Part shown: positions 7,303 through 15,376 of the stretch, one piece after another | Layout: each line of letters begins with the position of its first letter | How positions within the stretch are numbered: the first letter of the stretch is position 1 | NCBI RefSeq assembly: GCF_000613245.1 | Contig: NZ_HG964936.1 | Location: forward strand, 1,043,172-1,107,171 | Length of the DNA: 64,000 nucleotides | Direction of reading: 5' to 3' | From: Mycobacterium asiaticum DSM 44297 | GTDB lineage: Bacteria > Actinomycetota > Actinomycetes > Mycobacteriales > Mycobacteriaceae | Translations under genes and position numbers: made by a program | The notes under the pieces: model-generated | The model's input: the letters and a program-made list of their open reading frames with translations, nothing else | Database searches by the model: none | Told to the model about the DNA's origin: nothing

Positions 7303-8486
7303 CCGGTGCTCGCGAAGTCGTGCCTGATCAGCCAGTCGGTGACGATGTCGACAGCCTGGCGCAGCTTGTCGCGCTGGTCAGGTCCCGCGTAATAGTGTGT
7401 GGCGCCGGGGATTTCGTGCATCTCCTTGTCCGGGTGCCCGATCGCCTCGTAGAGCCGTCGGGTGTGGCTGGGTGTGCAAGCGTCATCGCCCAGATTACCG
7501 ATCACCAGCGCCGGGATGGCAAGGTCCTTTCCGCATGCCACGCCGTCGCCGCGGGCGTCGTCGTAACTCCACTGCGACAGCCAGCCGCGCAGCGTCGAGT
7601 AGCGCGCCAGGCCGACCGGGCTCATGTTCACCACCTGTGGGTCACCCAGGTAGCAGGTGCCGGGGGTGCGCTCGTTGGGGTCGACCGTCGGATCCAGCCA
7701 GCGCGGGTCGGCCATGGTGCCGTGCACCACGAAGCAGAACTCGTCGTCGGGCCGGCCCGCCGCCTTCAGCTCGGCCAGCTTGTCGCGCACCCAGGCGGTG
7801 ATGCGACGGTTGCGGTCGATCTGTGCCTGCCGGTAGCGCGCCAGAAACTCCTGGCTGTAAGGCGGCTGATTCGGGTTGTCCGGGTTGTAGAGGTCCAGTT
7901 CGGGATCGCGCTCGGTCGGGTCGGCCTCATCCAGGATCGACGCGTCCAGCCATTCGGTCAGGGTGCCATGCCGGCTGATGTGCGCCGCCAGCAACATGAT
8001 GCCGTCGGCCGCCGGCAGGTCCAGCTGGGTCAGGTCGGGGCCGTCGCCCGACGGGCTGGCGGTGATGGTGGCGTGCTGGGCCTGCTGTTGATAGAACACC
8101 GACAACGAACCGCCGCCGCTCCATCCGGCCAGCACCACCTTGCGATAGCCGAGCCTGTTCTTGGCGTCCTTGATGCACTCGCCGAGATCCTCGACCACCT
8201 TTTCCATCAGCAGGGTCGAGTCGGTGCCGCGGAATCGGCTGTTGCAGTAGATGACGTGGTGGCCGGCCCTGGCCAGCGCATTGATCATCGGCAGATACGC
8301 GCCGCCGCCGATCGGATGCATGAACACCAGCACGGTGTCCGACGGGCGGTCTTTGGGCTTGAGCAGGTAGCTTTCCAGCACGGTGATCTCGGCCAGGCCG
8401 CCGTACACGTCGCGCACACCGGAATTGTTCTGGAAGGCAACGAGATACGGGATGCGTTCGTAGTCGTGTTTGACGGCTTGTGTCAT
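7299..8486 (-). CDS. Alpha/beta hydrolase
   Basis: The 395-residue protein has a complete alpha/beta-hydrolase core. FMHPIGGGAYLPM forms the oxyanion region, VVLAGWSGGGSLSVF the nucleophile elbow (GWSGG), NLGDDACTPSH the acid loop, and GATHYYAG the catalytic His. A long insertion between the elbow and the acid loop forms a lid. No signal peptide is present, so it should be cytosolic. The ATG at 8486 overlaps the stop of the dioxygenase-like gene (ATGA), and the stop overlaps the CoA-transferase start. It probably hydrolyses an ester, lactone or ring-cleavage product passed on by the dioxygenase-like enzyme; the substrate is inferred. Confidence 0.85.
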   Translation of the reverse strand: MTQAVKHDYERIPYLVAFQNNSGVRDVYGGLAEITVLESYLLKPKDRPSDTVLVFMHPIGGGAYLPMINALARAGHHVIYCNSRFRGTDSTLLMEKVVEDLGECIKDAKNRLGYRKVVLAGWSGGGSLSVFYQQQAQHATITASPSGDGPDLTQLDLPAADGIMLLAAHISRHGTLTEWLDASILDEADPTERDPELDLYNPDNPNQPPYSQEFLARYRQAQIDRNRRITAWVRDKLAELKAAGRPDDEFCFVVHGTMADPRWLDPTVDPNERTPGTCYLGDPQVVNMSPVGLARYSTLRGWLSQWSYDDARGDGVACGKDLAIPALVIGNLGDDACTPSHTRRLYEAIGHPDKEMHEIPGATHYYAGPDQRDKLRQAVDIVTDWLIRHDFASTG

Positions 8487-9589
8487 GAGTGCTGTCCCAG
8501 GTCGTGTGCCAGTACTTCGGGTGATGGCGTCAGGCGGTGCCGGGTGTCGATCGCGATCACCTGCCAGTCCACCCGCTGATAGTCCTCGAATTTGCGGCGT
8601 GCCCGTTCGCGTGCCTTCTCCGGTGCGCCGTGGTGGATGCCCTGTGGCGCATGGGAGATCAGTCCCGGCGGCATCGGGATTCCGTACAGCGAACCGCCGT
8701 GGAAGAACGCGATTTCGTCGTAGTCGACGTTGCGGTGATACCACGGTGTGCGCTCGGTGCCGGCCACCCCCTCGGCGGGCTTCGGCAGAAAGTTCATCAC
8801 GTAGACACCGGTCGCCTGCATGAACATGTGCACCGTCGGTGGCAGGTGCACGCTGTCGGAGGTCACGACGTTGTAGTCCTCGATGTTGAAGGTGAAGGCG
8901 AAGTTGTCCCCACGCCAGCCTTCGACGTCGATCGGATTGTGTTGGTAGTACAGGGTTGTCGGGCCGCCGTCCTGGACATCTCGGTGGACGAGCCGCACCT
9001 CGTACTCGTCGCGTCCGTCGTCCTCGATCGGGACCGGTTCGGGGATGGTGGCCTGCGCGGGGTCGAAGGGGAAGTGCCTGCCCAGTGTGCCCGGCGGGGG
9101 CACCCGGAACTCGTCAGTCGCCTCGATCATCAGCAGCGTGGTCTCGCTGTCGGGGAGCTGGCGCCAGGTGCAGGCTTTGGGAAGGTAGATCCAGTCGCCT
9201 TGCCGGTAGCGCAGCGGCCCGAACTCGGTCTCCAGCAGGCCGGCCCCCTGGTGGACGAAACAGAGCAGGTCGCCGTCGATGTGGCGGGTGTGGAACGGCA
9301 TCTCCTCGTGCCGCCGGCTCAGCAACACCCGGCAGTCGGCGTTGCTGAACATCAGCAGTGGGCCGCCGGCCGCATCGGTAGCGTCGCCGGGCTTGAGCTG
9401 GTCCGCCAAGACGTCGATCGGGCGCAGCGGACCGACCGCGCGGAACGCGGTGGGGTCATGGCGGCGGTAGATGTTGGCCGTGCGCCCGGTGAAGCCGCCG
9501 CGCCCCAGTTCGTCGTCCTTGAGGCCGTCCAGGTCGGCGTGGACGCGCCGCGGCGTCCGGCCCTTGCGCAGGTGGATGAAGGATTCCAT
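8483..9589 (-). CDS. Homogentisate 1,2-dioxygenase-like cupin
   Basis: The 368-residue protein has the two-cupin architecture of homogentisate 1,2-dioxygenase but is shorter than the usual 430-450 residues. The N-terminal half has HTRHIDGDLLCFVHQGAG and the C-terminal half has WYHRNVDYDEIAFFHGG and SHAPQGIHHGA. These place His, Glu and His where the non-heme iron ligands lie in the true enzyme. The substrate may not be homogentisate, because no maleylacetoacetate isomerase or fumarylacetoacetase is nearby. It is the first gene of the eleven-gene operon, 94 bp after fadB4. A GGAG ribosome site precedes the ATG. Confidence 0.8.
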   Translation of the reverse strand: MESFIHLRKGRTPRRVHADLDGLKDDELGRGGFTGRTANIYRRHDPTAFRAVGPLRPIDVLADQLKPGDATDAAGGPLLMFSNADCRVLLSRRHEEMPFHTRHIDGDLLCFVHQGAGLLETEFGPLRYRQGDWIYLPKACTWRQLPDSETTLLMIEATDEFRVPPPGTLGRHFPFDPAQATIPEPVPIEDDGRDEYEVRLVHRDVQDGGPTTLYYQHNPIDVEGWRGDNFAFTFNIEDYNVVTSDSVHLPPTVHMFMQATGVYVMNFLPKPAEGVAGTERTPWYHRNVDYDEIAFFHGGSLYGIPMPPGLISHAPQGIHHGAPEKARERARRKFEDYQRVDWQVIAIDTRHRLTPSPEVLAHDLGQHS

Positions 9590-9616
9590 AACTGTCTCCG
9601 GGGGTCCGCCGCTACA

Positions 9617-9639
9617 AAACTAAAAGTAACATTACTTTT
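9617..9639 (-). promoter_or_regulatory. Operon promoter with 18-bp palindromic operator
   Basis: Positions 9622-9639 read AAAAGTAA-CA-TTACTTTT, two perfect 8-bp inverted arms around a 2-bp spacer, in an AT-rich patch unlike its surroundings. On the minus strand a -10-like TAGTTT (9622-9617) abuts it, so the palindrome would cover the -35 region of the operon that begins at 9589. It is the best candidate operator for the TetR regulator at 4497-5108; the pairing is inferred. Confidence 0.7.
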
Positions 9640-9683
9640 TCTTTTGCTCGGGCACAAGGCCGGCTGACCCGGACGGAGCCGCA

Positions 9684-10652
9684 TCAGCGTACGCGCAGCA
9701 CGACCTTGCCTTTGGCGCTGCGGTTCTCCAGCGACGCGACGGCGGCCGCCGCCTCGTCCAACGGGAAGACCTCCGGCTCGGGAGGGGCCAACTTGCCGGA
9801 CGTGAACAACTCTTCGAGTGCCGCCCATTGCTCCTCGAGCGCACCGGGATGCCTGCCCGCCCAAGCGCCCCAGCCGACACCGACCACGTCAATGTTGTTG
9901 AGCAGCAACCGGTTTACCTTCACGGTCGGTATTTCGCCACCAGTGAAGCCGATCACCAGCAGCCGTCCGGCGGGGGCCAGGGAGCGCAGCGAATCGGTGA
10001 AGCGGTCACCGCCGACCGGGTCCACCACGATGTCGACGCCGCGCCCACTCGTCAACTCCTTGACCGCATCCTTGAACCCGTCGGCCAGCACCACATCGGT
10101 GGCGCCTGCCGCAGTGGCGATTTGGCCCTTCTCTTCGGAGCTGACCACCGCGATGACGCGGGATGCCCCCAACGCGGGCGCCAACCGCAGCGCCGACGTG
10201 CCGATGCCGCCGGCCGCGCCGTGCACCAACACCGTCTCGCCCTGCTGCAGTCGGCCGCGCATGGCCAGCGCGAAGTACACCGTCAGGTCGTTGAACAACA
10301 CACCGGCGCCGGCCTCGAAGCTGACGTTGTCCGGCAGCTTGAACAACCGGTCGGGTGCGAGCACGGCGACCTCGGCCATGCCGCCGGTGAGCATGGTCAG
10401 GCCCAGCACCCGGTCGCCGGGCTGTACGTGGGCCCCGTCCGGAGCCGACCGCACCACGCCGGCGATCTCCGCGCCGAGCACGAACGGCGGGTCCGGCCGG
10501 TACTGATAGAGGCCGCGGGTGAGCAACGCGTCCGGGAAGGCCACGCCGGCGGCGTGCACATCGACAACCACACCGTCACCGGTGGGTTCGTCGATCTCGG
10601 CCAACTCGATCGAGTCCGGACCATCCAGCTGAATCACCCGTGCTGCGCGCAT
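9684..10652 (-). CDS. fadB4: Zinc-free quinone oxidoreductase / enoyl reductase FadB4
   Basis: The 322-residue protein is a medium-chain reductase of the NADPH:quinone oxidoreductase branch, with no zinc-ligand cysteines. It has the substrate domain start VVVDVHAAGVAFPDALLTRG, the nucleotide-binding VLVHGAAGGIGTSALRLAP at about residues 140-158, and the VDIVVDPVGG signature. Length and position beside fadE23/fadE24 match Rv3141 of M. tuberculosis. It should reduce an enoyl or quinone substrate with NADPH in the cytosol. I prefer the ATG at 10652; a GTG two codons upstream (10658) is also possible. It follows the AcuI-like gene by 20 bp and probably shares its promoter. Confidence 0.85.
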   Translation of the reverse strand: MRAARVIQLDGPDSIELAEIDEPTGDGVVVDVHAAGVAFPDALLTRGLYQYRPDPPFVLGAEIAGVVRSAPDGAHVQPGDRVLGLTMLTGGMAEVAVLAPDRLFKLPDNVSFEAGAGVLFNDLTVYFALAMRGRLQQGETVLVHGAAGGIGTSALRLAPALGASRVIAVVSSEEKGQIATAAGATDVVLADGFKDAVKELTSGRGVDIVVDPVGGDRFTDSLRSLAPAGRLLVIGFTGGEIPTVKVNRLLLNNIDVVGVGWGAWAGRHPGALEEQWAALEELFTSGKLAPPEPEVFPLDEAAAAVASLENRSAKGKVVLRVR

Positions 10653-10672
10653 GGGCACACCCTACTTCCGGC

Positions 10673-11671
10673 TCAGAAGCCACCCGCAACCCGCACGACG
10701 GCCCGGCCGGTGAATGTTCCGGCGCGCAGTTGGTCGAGCACGCCGACCACGTCTTTGACGTCGACTTCGGTGGTGATCGCGTCCAGATGGCGGGGTCGCA
10801 ACTGCTCACCCAGCCGCGCCCAGATCTCCCGTCGGGGACCGATCGGCAGCTGCACCGAATCCATGCCCAGCAGGGCCACGCCCCGCAGGATGAACGGCAT
10901 CACGGTGGTGTTCAGCGCCGCGCCGCCGGTCAGTCCACTGGCCGCAACCGCACCGCGGTAGTCGACGGCGCTGAGCACGTCGGCCAGAGTGGCCCCGCCC
11001 ACGCAATCCACGCCGCCGGCCCAGCGCGTCTTGGCCAGCGGCCGCGGCTTGGCATCCGGATCCGCCGGCAGCCGGCCGATAACTTCAGCGGCGCCAAGCG
11101 ATTTCAGGAGCTCTTCGGCGTCGGGCTTGCCGCTCGAGGCCACCACCCGGTACCCGGCCGTCGCCAGCAGATCGACACTGACGGTGCCGACGCCGCCGGA
11201 TGCGCCGGTGACGACGACCGGTCCGGCGTCGGGCCTGATACCCCAGTCGATCAGGGCCTGCACGCTCATGGCCGCCGTGAAGCCCGCCGTGCCGATCGCC
11301 GCCGCCTCGCGTGGACTCAACGGGCCCAGCGGCACGACCTGATCGGCGGGCAGCCGCGCGTATTCCGCGTAGCCGCCATGCTGACCGGTGCCAATCTGGT
11401 AACCGTGGGCGACGACGGCGTCTCCGACGGCGAATTCCGGCGAACTCGAGGCGACGACTTCACCGGCCAGGTCGATGCCGGGAACTACCGGATAACTGCG
11501 CACCACGCCGGCGCCGGGCGTTACCGCCAGCGCGTCCTTGAAGTTGACGCTCGAATACAACACCCGCACGGTGACCTCGCCGGGCGGCAGGTCGGATTCC
11601 TCGAGTGTCTCGATAGACGTGGTGATGTCGTCGCCGTCTTGCCGCGCCAGCAGCGCGTGGAAGGTTTGCAT
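10673..11671 (-). CDS. Acrylyl-CoA reductase-like oxidoreductase (YhdH/AcuI family)
   Basis: The 332-residue medium-chain reductase carries the YhdH/AcuI pattern. It starts with LPPGEVTVRVLYSSVNFKDALA and has the VVPGIDLAGEVVAS and VAHGYQIGTGQHGGYAEYAR segments, then VVVTGASGGVGTVSVDLL for NADPH binding. AcuI enzymes reduce acrylyl-CoA to propionyl-CoA. Followed directly by fadB4, it may supply a related enoyl-CoA reduction. The ATG at 11671 lies six bases after a -10-like TAGCGT on the minus strand, so its mRNA is probably leaderless. That -10 overlaps the -10 of the divergent aldo/keto reductase. Confidence 0.9.
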   Translation of the reverse strand: MQTFHALLARQDGDDITTSIETLEESDLPPGEVTVRVLYSSVNFKDALAVTPGAGVVRSYPVVPGIDLAGEVVASSSPEFAVGDAVVAHGYQIGTGQHGGYAEYARLPADQVVPLGPLSPREAAAIGTAGFTAAMSVQALIDWGIRPDAGPVVVTGASGGVGTVSVDLLATAGYRVVASSGKPDAEELLKSLGAAEVIGRLPADPDAKPRPLAKTRWAGGVDCVGGATLADVLSAVDYRGAVAASGLTGGAALNTTVMPFILRGVALLGMDSVQLPIGPRREIWARLGEQLRPRHLDAITTEVDVKDVVGVLDQLRAGTFTGRAVVRVAGGF

Positions 11672-11677
11672 GGTTCG

Positions 11678-11687
11678 ACGCTAATCT
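11678..11687. promoter_or_regulatory. Overlapping divergent -10 elements for two leaderless genes
   Basis: The 22-bp gap between the divergent starts at 11671 and 11694 contains ACGCTAATCT. Read on the minus strand it gives TAGCGT (11683-11678), six bases before the ATG at 11671. Read on the plus strand it gives TAATCT (11682-11687), six bases before the ATG at 11694. Both match the TANNNT pattern and share the central TA, so one 10-bp segment may direct two leaderless transcripts. Confidence 0.65.
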
Positions 11688-11693
11688 CACCTC

Positions 11694-12554
11694 ATGAACC
11701 CATTCCCACTCGGTCGCTATTCGGTTGCCCGGATAGGCTTCGGCGCAATGCAACTGCCCGGCCCGAACGTGATGGGCCCGCCGCGTGACCATGACGAGGC
11801 GATCGCGGTGTTGCGGCGGGCGGTGGAACTCGGTGTCAACCACATCGATACCGCGCAGTTCTACGGGCCGAACGTGGCCAACGAGCTCATTCGCGAGGCG
11901 CTGTATCCGTACCCGGAGAACTTGGCTCTGGTGAGCAAGGTGGGTGGACGTCGCGACGACGAGGGCGCCTGGCTGCCGCTGTCCGACCCGGCCGATCTGC
12001 GCCGCGACCTGGAAGCCAACCTGCGCACGCTCGGAGTGGATCAGCTGGCCGCGGTAAACCTGCGGCTATTCGAAAGCAAGGCGCCGGACCAGCTTTTCGA
12101 CGACCAGTTGGCGGCCCTGATCGCCGCTCGCGACGACGGGCTGATCGGGGGCATCGGGCTCAGCGAGATCACCGTCGAGCATCTCCGGCACGCCCTGGAA
12201 GGCACCGAAATAGTCTGTGTGCAAAACGCTTTCAACCTGGTACACCGGGCGTCGGCGCCGGTGCTGGACGAATGTGTAGCGCGCGGAATAGCTTTCGTGC
12301 CATTCTTCCCGCTGGGGGCGGCGTTCACCGGCCCGAACAATCCGGTGCTCGGCAACGAGTTCGTGCGCAGCACCGCCGAACGGCTCGGTCGCACTCCGGC
12401 GCAGGTCGCGCTGGCGTGGACACTCAGCGTGGCGCCCAACGTCTTGCTGATCCCGGGCACGTCGTCGGTGCGCCACCTGGAGGAAAACCTGGCCGTCGCG
12501 GATATCGATCTCGACGAACAGACCCGCCAACAGCTCGACGCCGTCGCCGGGTGA
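11694..12554 (+). CDS. Aldo/keto reductase
   Basis: The 286-residue protein is a standard aldo/keto reductase barrel. It has the start signature VARIGFGAMQL, the active-site Asp and Tyr in VNHIDTAQFYGPNVANELI (residues 48-66), the catalytic Lys in ALVSKVGG, and the C-terminal cofactor segment LLIPGTSSVRHLEENL. It reduces carbonyls with NADPH; no specific substrate can be inferred. The start is the first in-frame ATG after the -10 at 11682 and is probably leaderless. Its TGA overlaps the GTG of the acetyltransferase (GTGA, 12551-12554), so the two genes are co-translated. Confidence 0.9.
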   Translation: MNPFPLGRYSVARIGFGAMQLPGPNVMGPPRDHDEAIAVLRRAVELGVNHIDTAQFYGPNVANELIREALYPYPENLALVSKVGGRRDDEGAWLPLSDPADLRRDLEANLRTLGVDQLAAVNLRLFESKAPDQLFDDQLAALIAARDDGLIGGIGLSEITVEHLRHALEGTEIVCVQNAFNLVHRASAPVLDECVARGIAFVPFFPLGAAFTGPNNPVLGNEFVRSTAERLGRTPAQVALAWTLSVAPNVLLIPGTSSVRHLEENLAVADIDLDEQTRQQLDAVAG

Positions 12555-13081
12555 GGCTGGTCCGCGCGGGGGTCGCCGCCGATGCGGCCGCGTGTGCCCA
12601 GATCTACCGCCCGTATGTGCTGGACACCGCGATCACCTTCGAGACCGAAGTCCCGTCCGCCGAACAGATGGCGAACCGCATTGCCGCCGCCCGCGAGAAT
12701 TTCGAGTGGCTCGTGCTCGAGGTCGACGGTTCGGTGGCGGGTTATGCCTATGCGCAGCATTTCAATCCGCGCGCAGCGTATCGATGGTCCATCGAGTCCA
12801 GTGTGTATCTCCACCCGGATCGATTACGCTCGGGCGGCGGACGGCTGCTGTATACGGAATTGCTGAGCCGTCTCGCGCGTCGCGGCTACCGGCGCGCGTT
12901 CGCCGGCATCACCCAGCCCAACGAAGCCAGCAACGCGTTACACGCAGCGTTCGGTTTTCAGCCGGCAGGTCTCTACCGGCGGGTCGGCTGGAAAGCGGGT
13001 GCATGGCACGACGTGCAGTGGTGGCAGCTGGATCTGCTTTCGCCCGACGAAGAGACAGATCCGCCCCCGGAGCTCAGCTGA
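12551..13081 (+). CDS. GNAT acetyltransferase (phosphinothricin-acetyltransferase-like)
   Basis: The 176-residue GNAT protein starts at a GTG that overlaps the upstream stop. It shows the PAT-type opening with the sequence AQIYRPYVLDTAITFETEVP, then the WLVLEVDGSVAGYAYAQ core, the acetyl-CoA-binding region SSVYLHPDRLRSGGGRLLYTELL, and a GITQPNEASNALHAAFGFQ motif. The C-terminal RRVGWKAGAWHDVQWWQLDL is typical of the family. Such enzymes acetylate small amines such as methionine sulfoximine or toxin-like amino acids. It converges with the amidohydrolase gene, overlapping it by 8 bp. Confidence 0.88.
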   Translation: MRLVRAGVAADAAACAQIYRPYVLDTAITFETEVPSAEQMANRIAAARENFEWLVLEVDGSVAGYAYAQHFNPRAAYRWSIESSVYLHPDRLRSGGGRLLYTELLSRLARRGYRRAFAGITQPNEASNALHAAFGFQPAGLYRRVGWKAGAWHDVQWWQLDLLSPDEETDPPPELS

Positions 13082-14009
13082 ACCGTGGGAACAATTCGAG
13101 CGCATTGCCGCGCTCGATGGCTCTGCGGGCGGCGTCGTCCAAAGCAGCATGGCTTGTCAGCCCGCCCGCGAACAACTTCGCCACCTCGATGGGGGCGAAG
13201 GGAAAGTCCGATCCGAAGGTCACATGCCCGGGCTTGGCGAAGGCGAGCAAGGTAGGAAGTGCGGCCGGGCTCGACGACAACGCGGTGTCGAAGTAAAAAC
13301 CGGCGAATTCGTCGAGTACCTGGAACGGGTCACGGCCGGTGTCTGCCGTCACGCCCATCGCCAACCGGTAGCTGGCGTATGGCACGAAACCACCGGCATG
13401 GCCGAGGATAAACCTGATGTTCGGATAGCGCTGCCGTATCCCATTGCGCACCAGCAGGTATGCCGCACGGGTGGTGTCGAGAAGGAAGTCGGTAACGAAG
13501 GGCGCGATCCCGGGCACCGTCGGTCCCGGCAGCTCAGCCGGATGAATAAAGGCGGCCGCCGACCGCGCGTCGAGTGCTGCAAAGAGCTCGTCCTGGCCGT
13601 CTTCGCCCAGGTAGACGCCCGCATGGTTGGCTAGCAGGATCACGCCGTCGGCGTGCAGGTCGTCCAATGCCCGTACCGCTTCCGCGATGCTTTGCTCGAC
13701 GTGCGGCATCGGCAAGGTCGCGAAGAACCCGAACTTGCCCGGATGAGCCACGACAACCTCAGCGGAATTGTCGTTGAGGTCACGCGCCAGCGCGGCGGCA
13801 TCGCCGACCGAGGAGAGGAAGGTCGTTGCCGGGGCCGATACGGAGAGTATGGCGGTAACGATGTCCAGTTCCGCCATCGCCGCCAGTGACTCCTCCGGGC
13901 TCCAATCCGGCAGGGCCCGCCCTCCCGCAGCGTCGATTCCAGCCTCGCGCAACAATTTTGCGTAGCGCCGCGGGATCATGTGGTGGTGGGTATCGATGCG
14001 AGGCATCAC
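13074..14009 (-). CDS. Amidohydrolase-2 family metal-dependent hydrolase/decarboxylase
   Basis: The 311-residue TIM-barrel protein carries the ACMSD-like amidohydrolase signatures: DTHHHMIP with the metal HxH near the N-terminus, AAFIHPAELPG, RFILGHAGGF and VTFGSDFPF with the catalytic Asp near the C-terminus. Family members decarboxylate or hydrolyse aromatic or ring-cleavage carboxylic acids; the substrate is unknown. ATGs at 14009 and 14006 are both possible. It is transcribed away from the strong hairpin that ends the fadE24-fadE23 unit, so it likely has its own promoter in the 14010-14079 gap, though I see no clear -10 there. Confidence 0.85.
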   Translation of the reverse strand: MMPRIDTHHHMIPRRYAKLLREAGIDAAGGRALPDWSPEESLAAMAELDIVTAILSVSAPATTFLSSVGDAAALARDLNDNSAEVVVAHPGKFGFFATLPMPHVEQSIAEAVRALDDLHADGVILLANHAGVYLGEDGQDELFAALDARSAAAFIHPAELPGPTVPGIAPFVTDFLLDTTRAAYLLVRNGIRQRYPNIRFILGHAGGFVPYASYRLAMGVTADTGRDPFQVLDEFAGFYFDTALSSSPAALPTLLAFAKPGHVTFGSDFPFAPIEVAKLFAGGLTSHAALDDAARRAIERGNALELFPRFS

Positions 14010-14079
14010 TGGCTCCTTAACGAGTGACCCGCCGCGGCCGCGAATCGGCCTGAGCTGGTGCCGTGGTGGTCACCAACTT

Positions 14080-14150
14080 AGCCCGCGAAGAGACGCGAAG
14101 GCGCCCCAAAATGGCCATTTGGGGCGCCTTCGCGTCTGCTCGCGCGGGCT
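14080..14150 (-). terminator. Very long hairpin terminator after fadE23
   Basis: Arms 14092-14110 and 14118-14136 are a perfect 19-bp inverted repeat (GACGCGAAGGCGCCCCAAA and its complement) with a 7-base loop. An outer pair AGCCCGCG/CGCGGGCT (14080-14087 and 14143-14150) extends it. It begins inside the stop of fadE23. There is no U-tract, as is common for mycobacterial intrinsic terminators. Confidence 0.75.
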
Positions 14151-15351
14151 ACTTGAGCTCGGCGGACGACAGGCCCAGCAGCCTTCGGGCGACCACCAGC
14201 TGCTGAATCTGCTGGGTGCCTTCGAAGATGTCCAGGATCTTGGAGTCCCGTCCCCACTTCTCCAGCAGCGTCTGCTCGGAATAGCCGGTGGTTCCGGCCA
14301 ATTCGACCGCCTTCAGTGTGACGTCGCTGGCCATCCGCCCGGCCTTCGCCTTGCTCATCGACGCTTCTTTGGAGTTCGGAATGTTGTTGTCGGCCTGCCA
14401 GGCGGCTCGCAACGACAGCAGGTAGGCGGCCTCCCAGTCGGCTTCCATCCGCAGGAACTCAGCGGCCGCCGCGCTCTGCACCTGCGCGGGCCGGTCGTAG
14501 TTGATCTCGACTCCGGCCTCGGCAAGGATCTTGCGGATCTCCTCCAGTGCGGCCCGCCCGATGCCGACCGCCATCGCCGCCACGATCGGCCGCGTGTTGT
14601 CGAAGGTTTCCATCACGCCGGAAAAGCCTTTGCCGACTTCGATTTCGGGGTTGCCGAGCAGGTTGTCCTTCGGAATGCGGGCATTGTCGAATCGGATCAC
14701 CGCGGTGTCGGATCCTTTGATGCCGAGCTTGTGCTCGAGACGTTCCACCGTGACGCCCGGGTGCTCGCGTGGCACGATGAACGACTTGATCGCCGCGCGG
14801 CCCTGTGACTTGTCCAGCGTTGCCCAGACCACAATGTGGGTGGCCCGCGAACCCGCTGTGACAAAGATCTTCTCGCCGTTGATCACGTACTCGTCGCCGT
14901 CCAGCTTGGCGGTGGTCGTCACCGCCGCCGAGTCGGAGCCGAATCCCGGTTCGGTGATGGCCATGGCGGCCCATACCTTGCCCAAACGCTCCAGTTGCTC
15001 CTCGGTGGCCACGGCGGAGATCGCCGCGTTGCCCAAGCCCTGGTAGGGGATGGACAGCATCATCGCGACGTCACCCCAGCTGGCCTCCAAGGTCTGCACC
15101 AGCGCAGCCATGTTGGCGCCGTTGTGATTGTCTTCCTTGTTCTCGGCACCGCGCAGCTCGCCGGCACCGGCGAAGCTGTAGGACTCCGACGCGCCCTCGA
15201 ACAGGCTGATCAGGGTGTCGAGTTCGACCGGATAGGCGTGTTCGCGCAGGTCGTACTTGCGGGCGATGGGCCGCACCAGCTCCGCAACGCCTTGGTGTGT
15301 CTTGGTGACGACGGCTTGCAGTTTGCGGGGGAGCTCCAGATTGATTGCCAT
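14149..15351 (-). CDS. fadE23: Acyl-CoA dehydrogenase FadE23
   Basis: The 400-residue acyl-CoA dehydrogenase has MAITEPGFGSDSAAV and YVINGEKIFVTAGSRATHIVVW in the middle beta domain, and a C-terminal domain with AVELAGTTGYSEQTLLEKWGRDSKILDIFEGTQQIQQLVVARR, where the Glu of FEGT sits at the catalytic-base position. Length and pairing with fadE24 match Rv3140. FadE23 and FadE24 are thought to form one alpha/beta heteromeric enzyme; the natural substrate is not established to my knowledge. It follows fadE24 by 25 bp and ends in the hairpin at 14080-14150. Confidence 0.92.
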   Translation of the reverse strand: MAINLELPRKLQAVVTKTHQGVAELVRPIARKYDLREHAYPVELDTLISLFEGASESYSFAGAGELRGAENKEDNHNGANMAALVQTLEASWGDVAMMLSIPYQGLGNAAISAVATEEQLERLGKVWAAMAITEPGFGSDSAAVTTTAKLDGDEYVINGEKIFVTAGSRATHIVVWATLDKSQGRAAIKSFIVPREHPGVTVERLEHKLGIKGSDTAVIRFDNARIPKDNLLGNPEIEVGKGFSGVMETFDNTRPIVAAMAVGIGRAALEEIRKILAEAGVEINYDRPAQVQSAAAAEFLRMEADWEAAYLLSLRAAWQADNNIPNSKEASMSKAKAGRMASDVTLKAVELAGTTGYSEQTLLEKWGRDSKILDIFEGTQQIQQLVVARRLLGLSSAELK

Positions 15352-15376
15352 GACTGTTCTTTCCTTCGCTCGAAAC

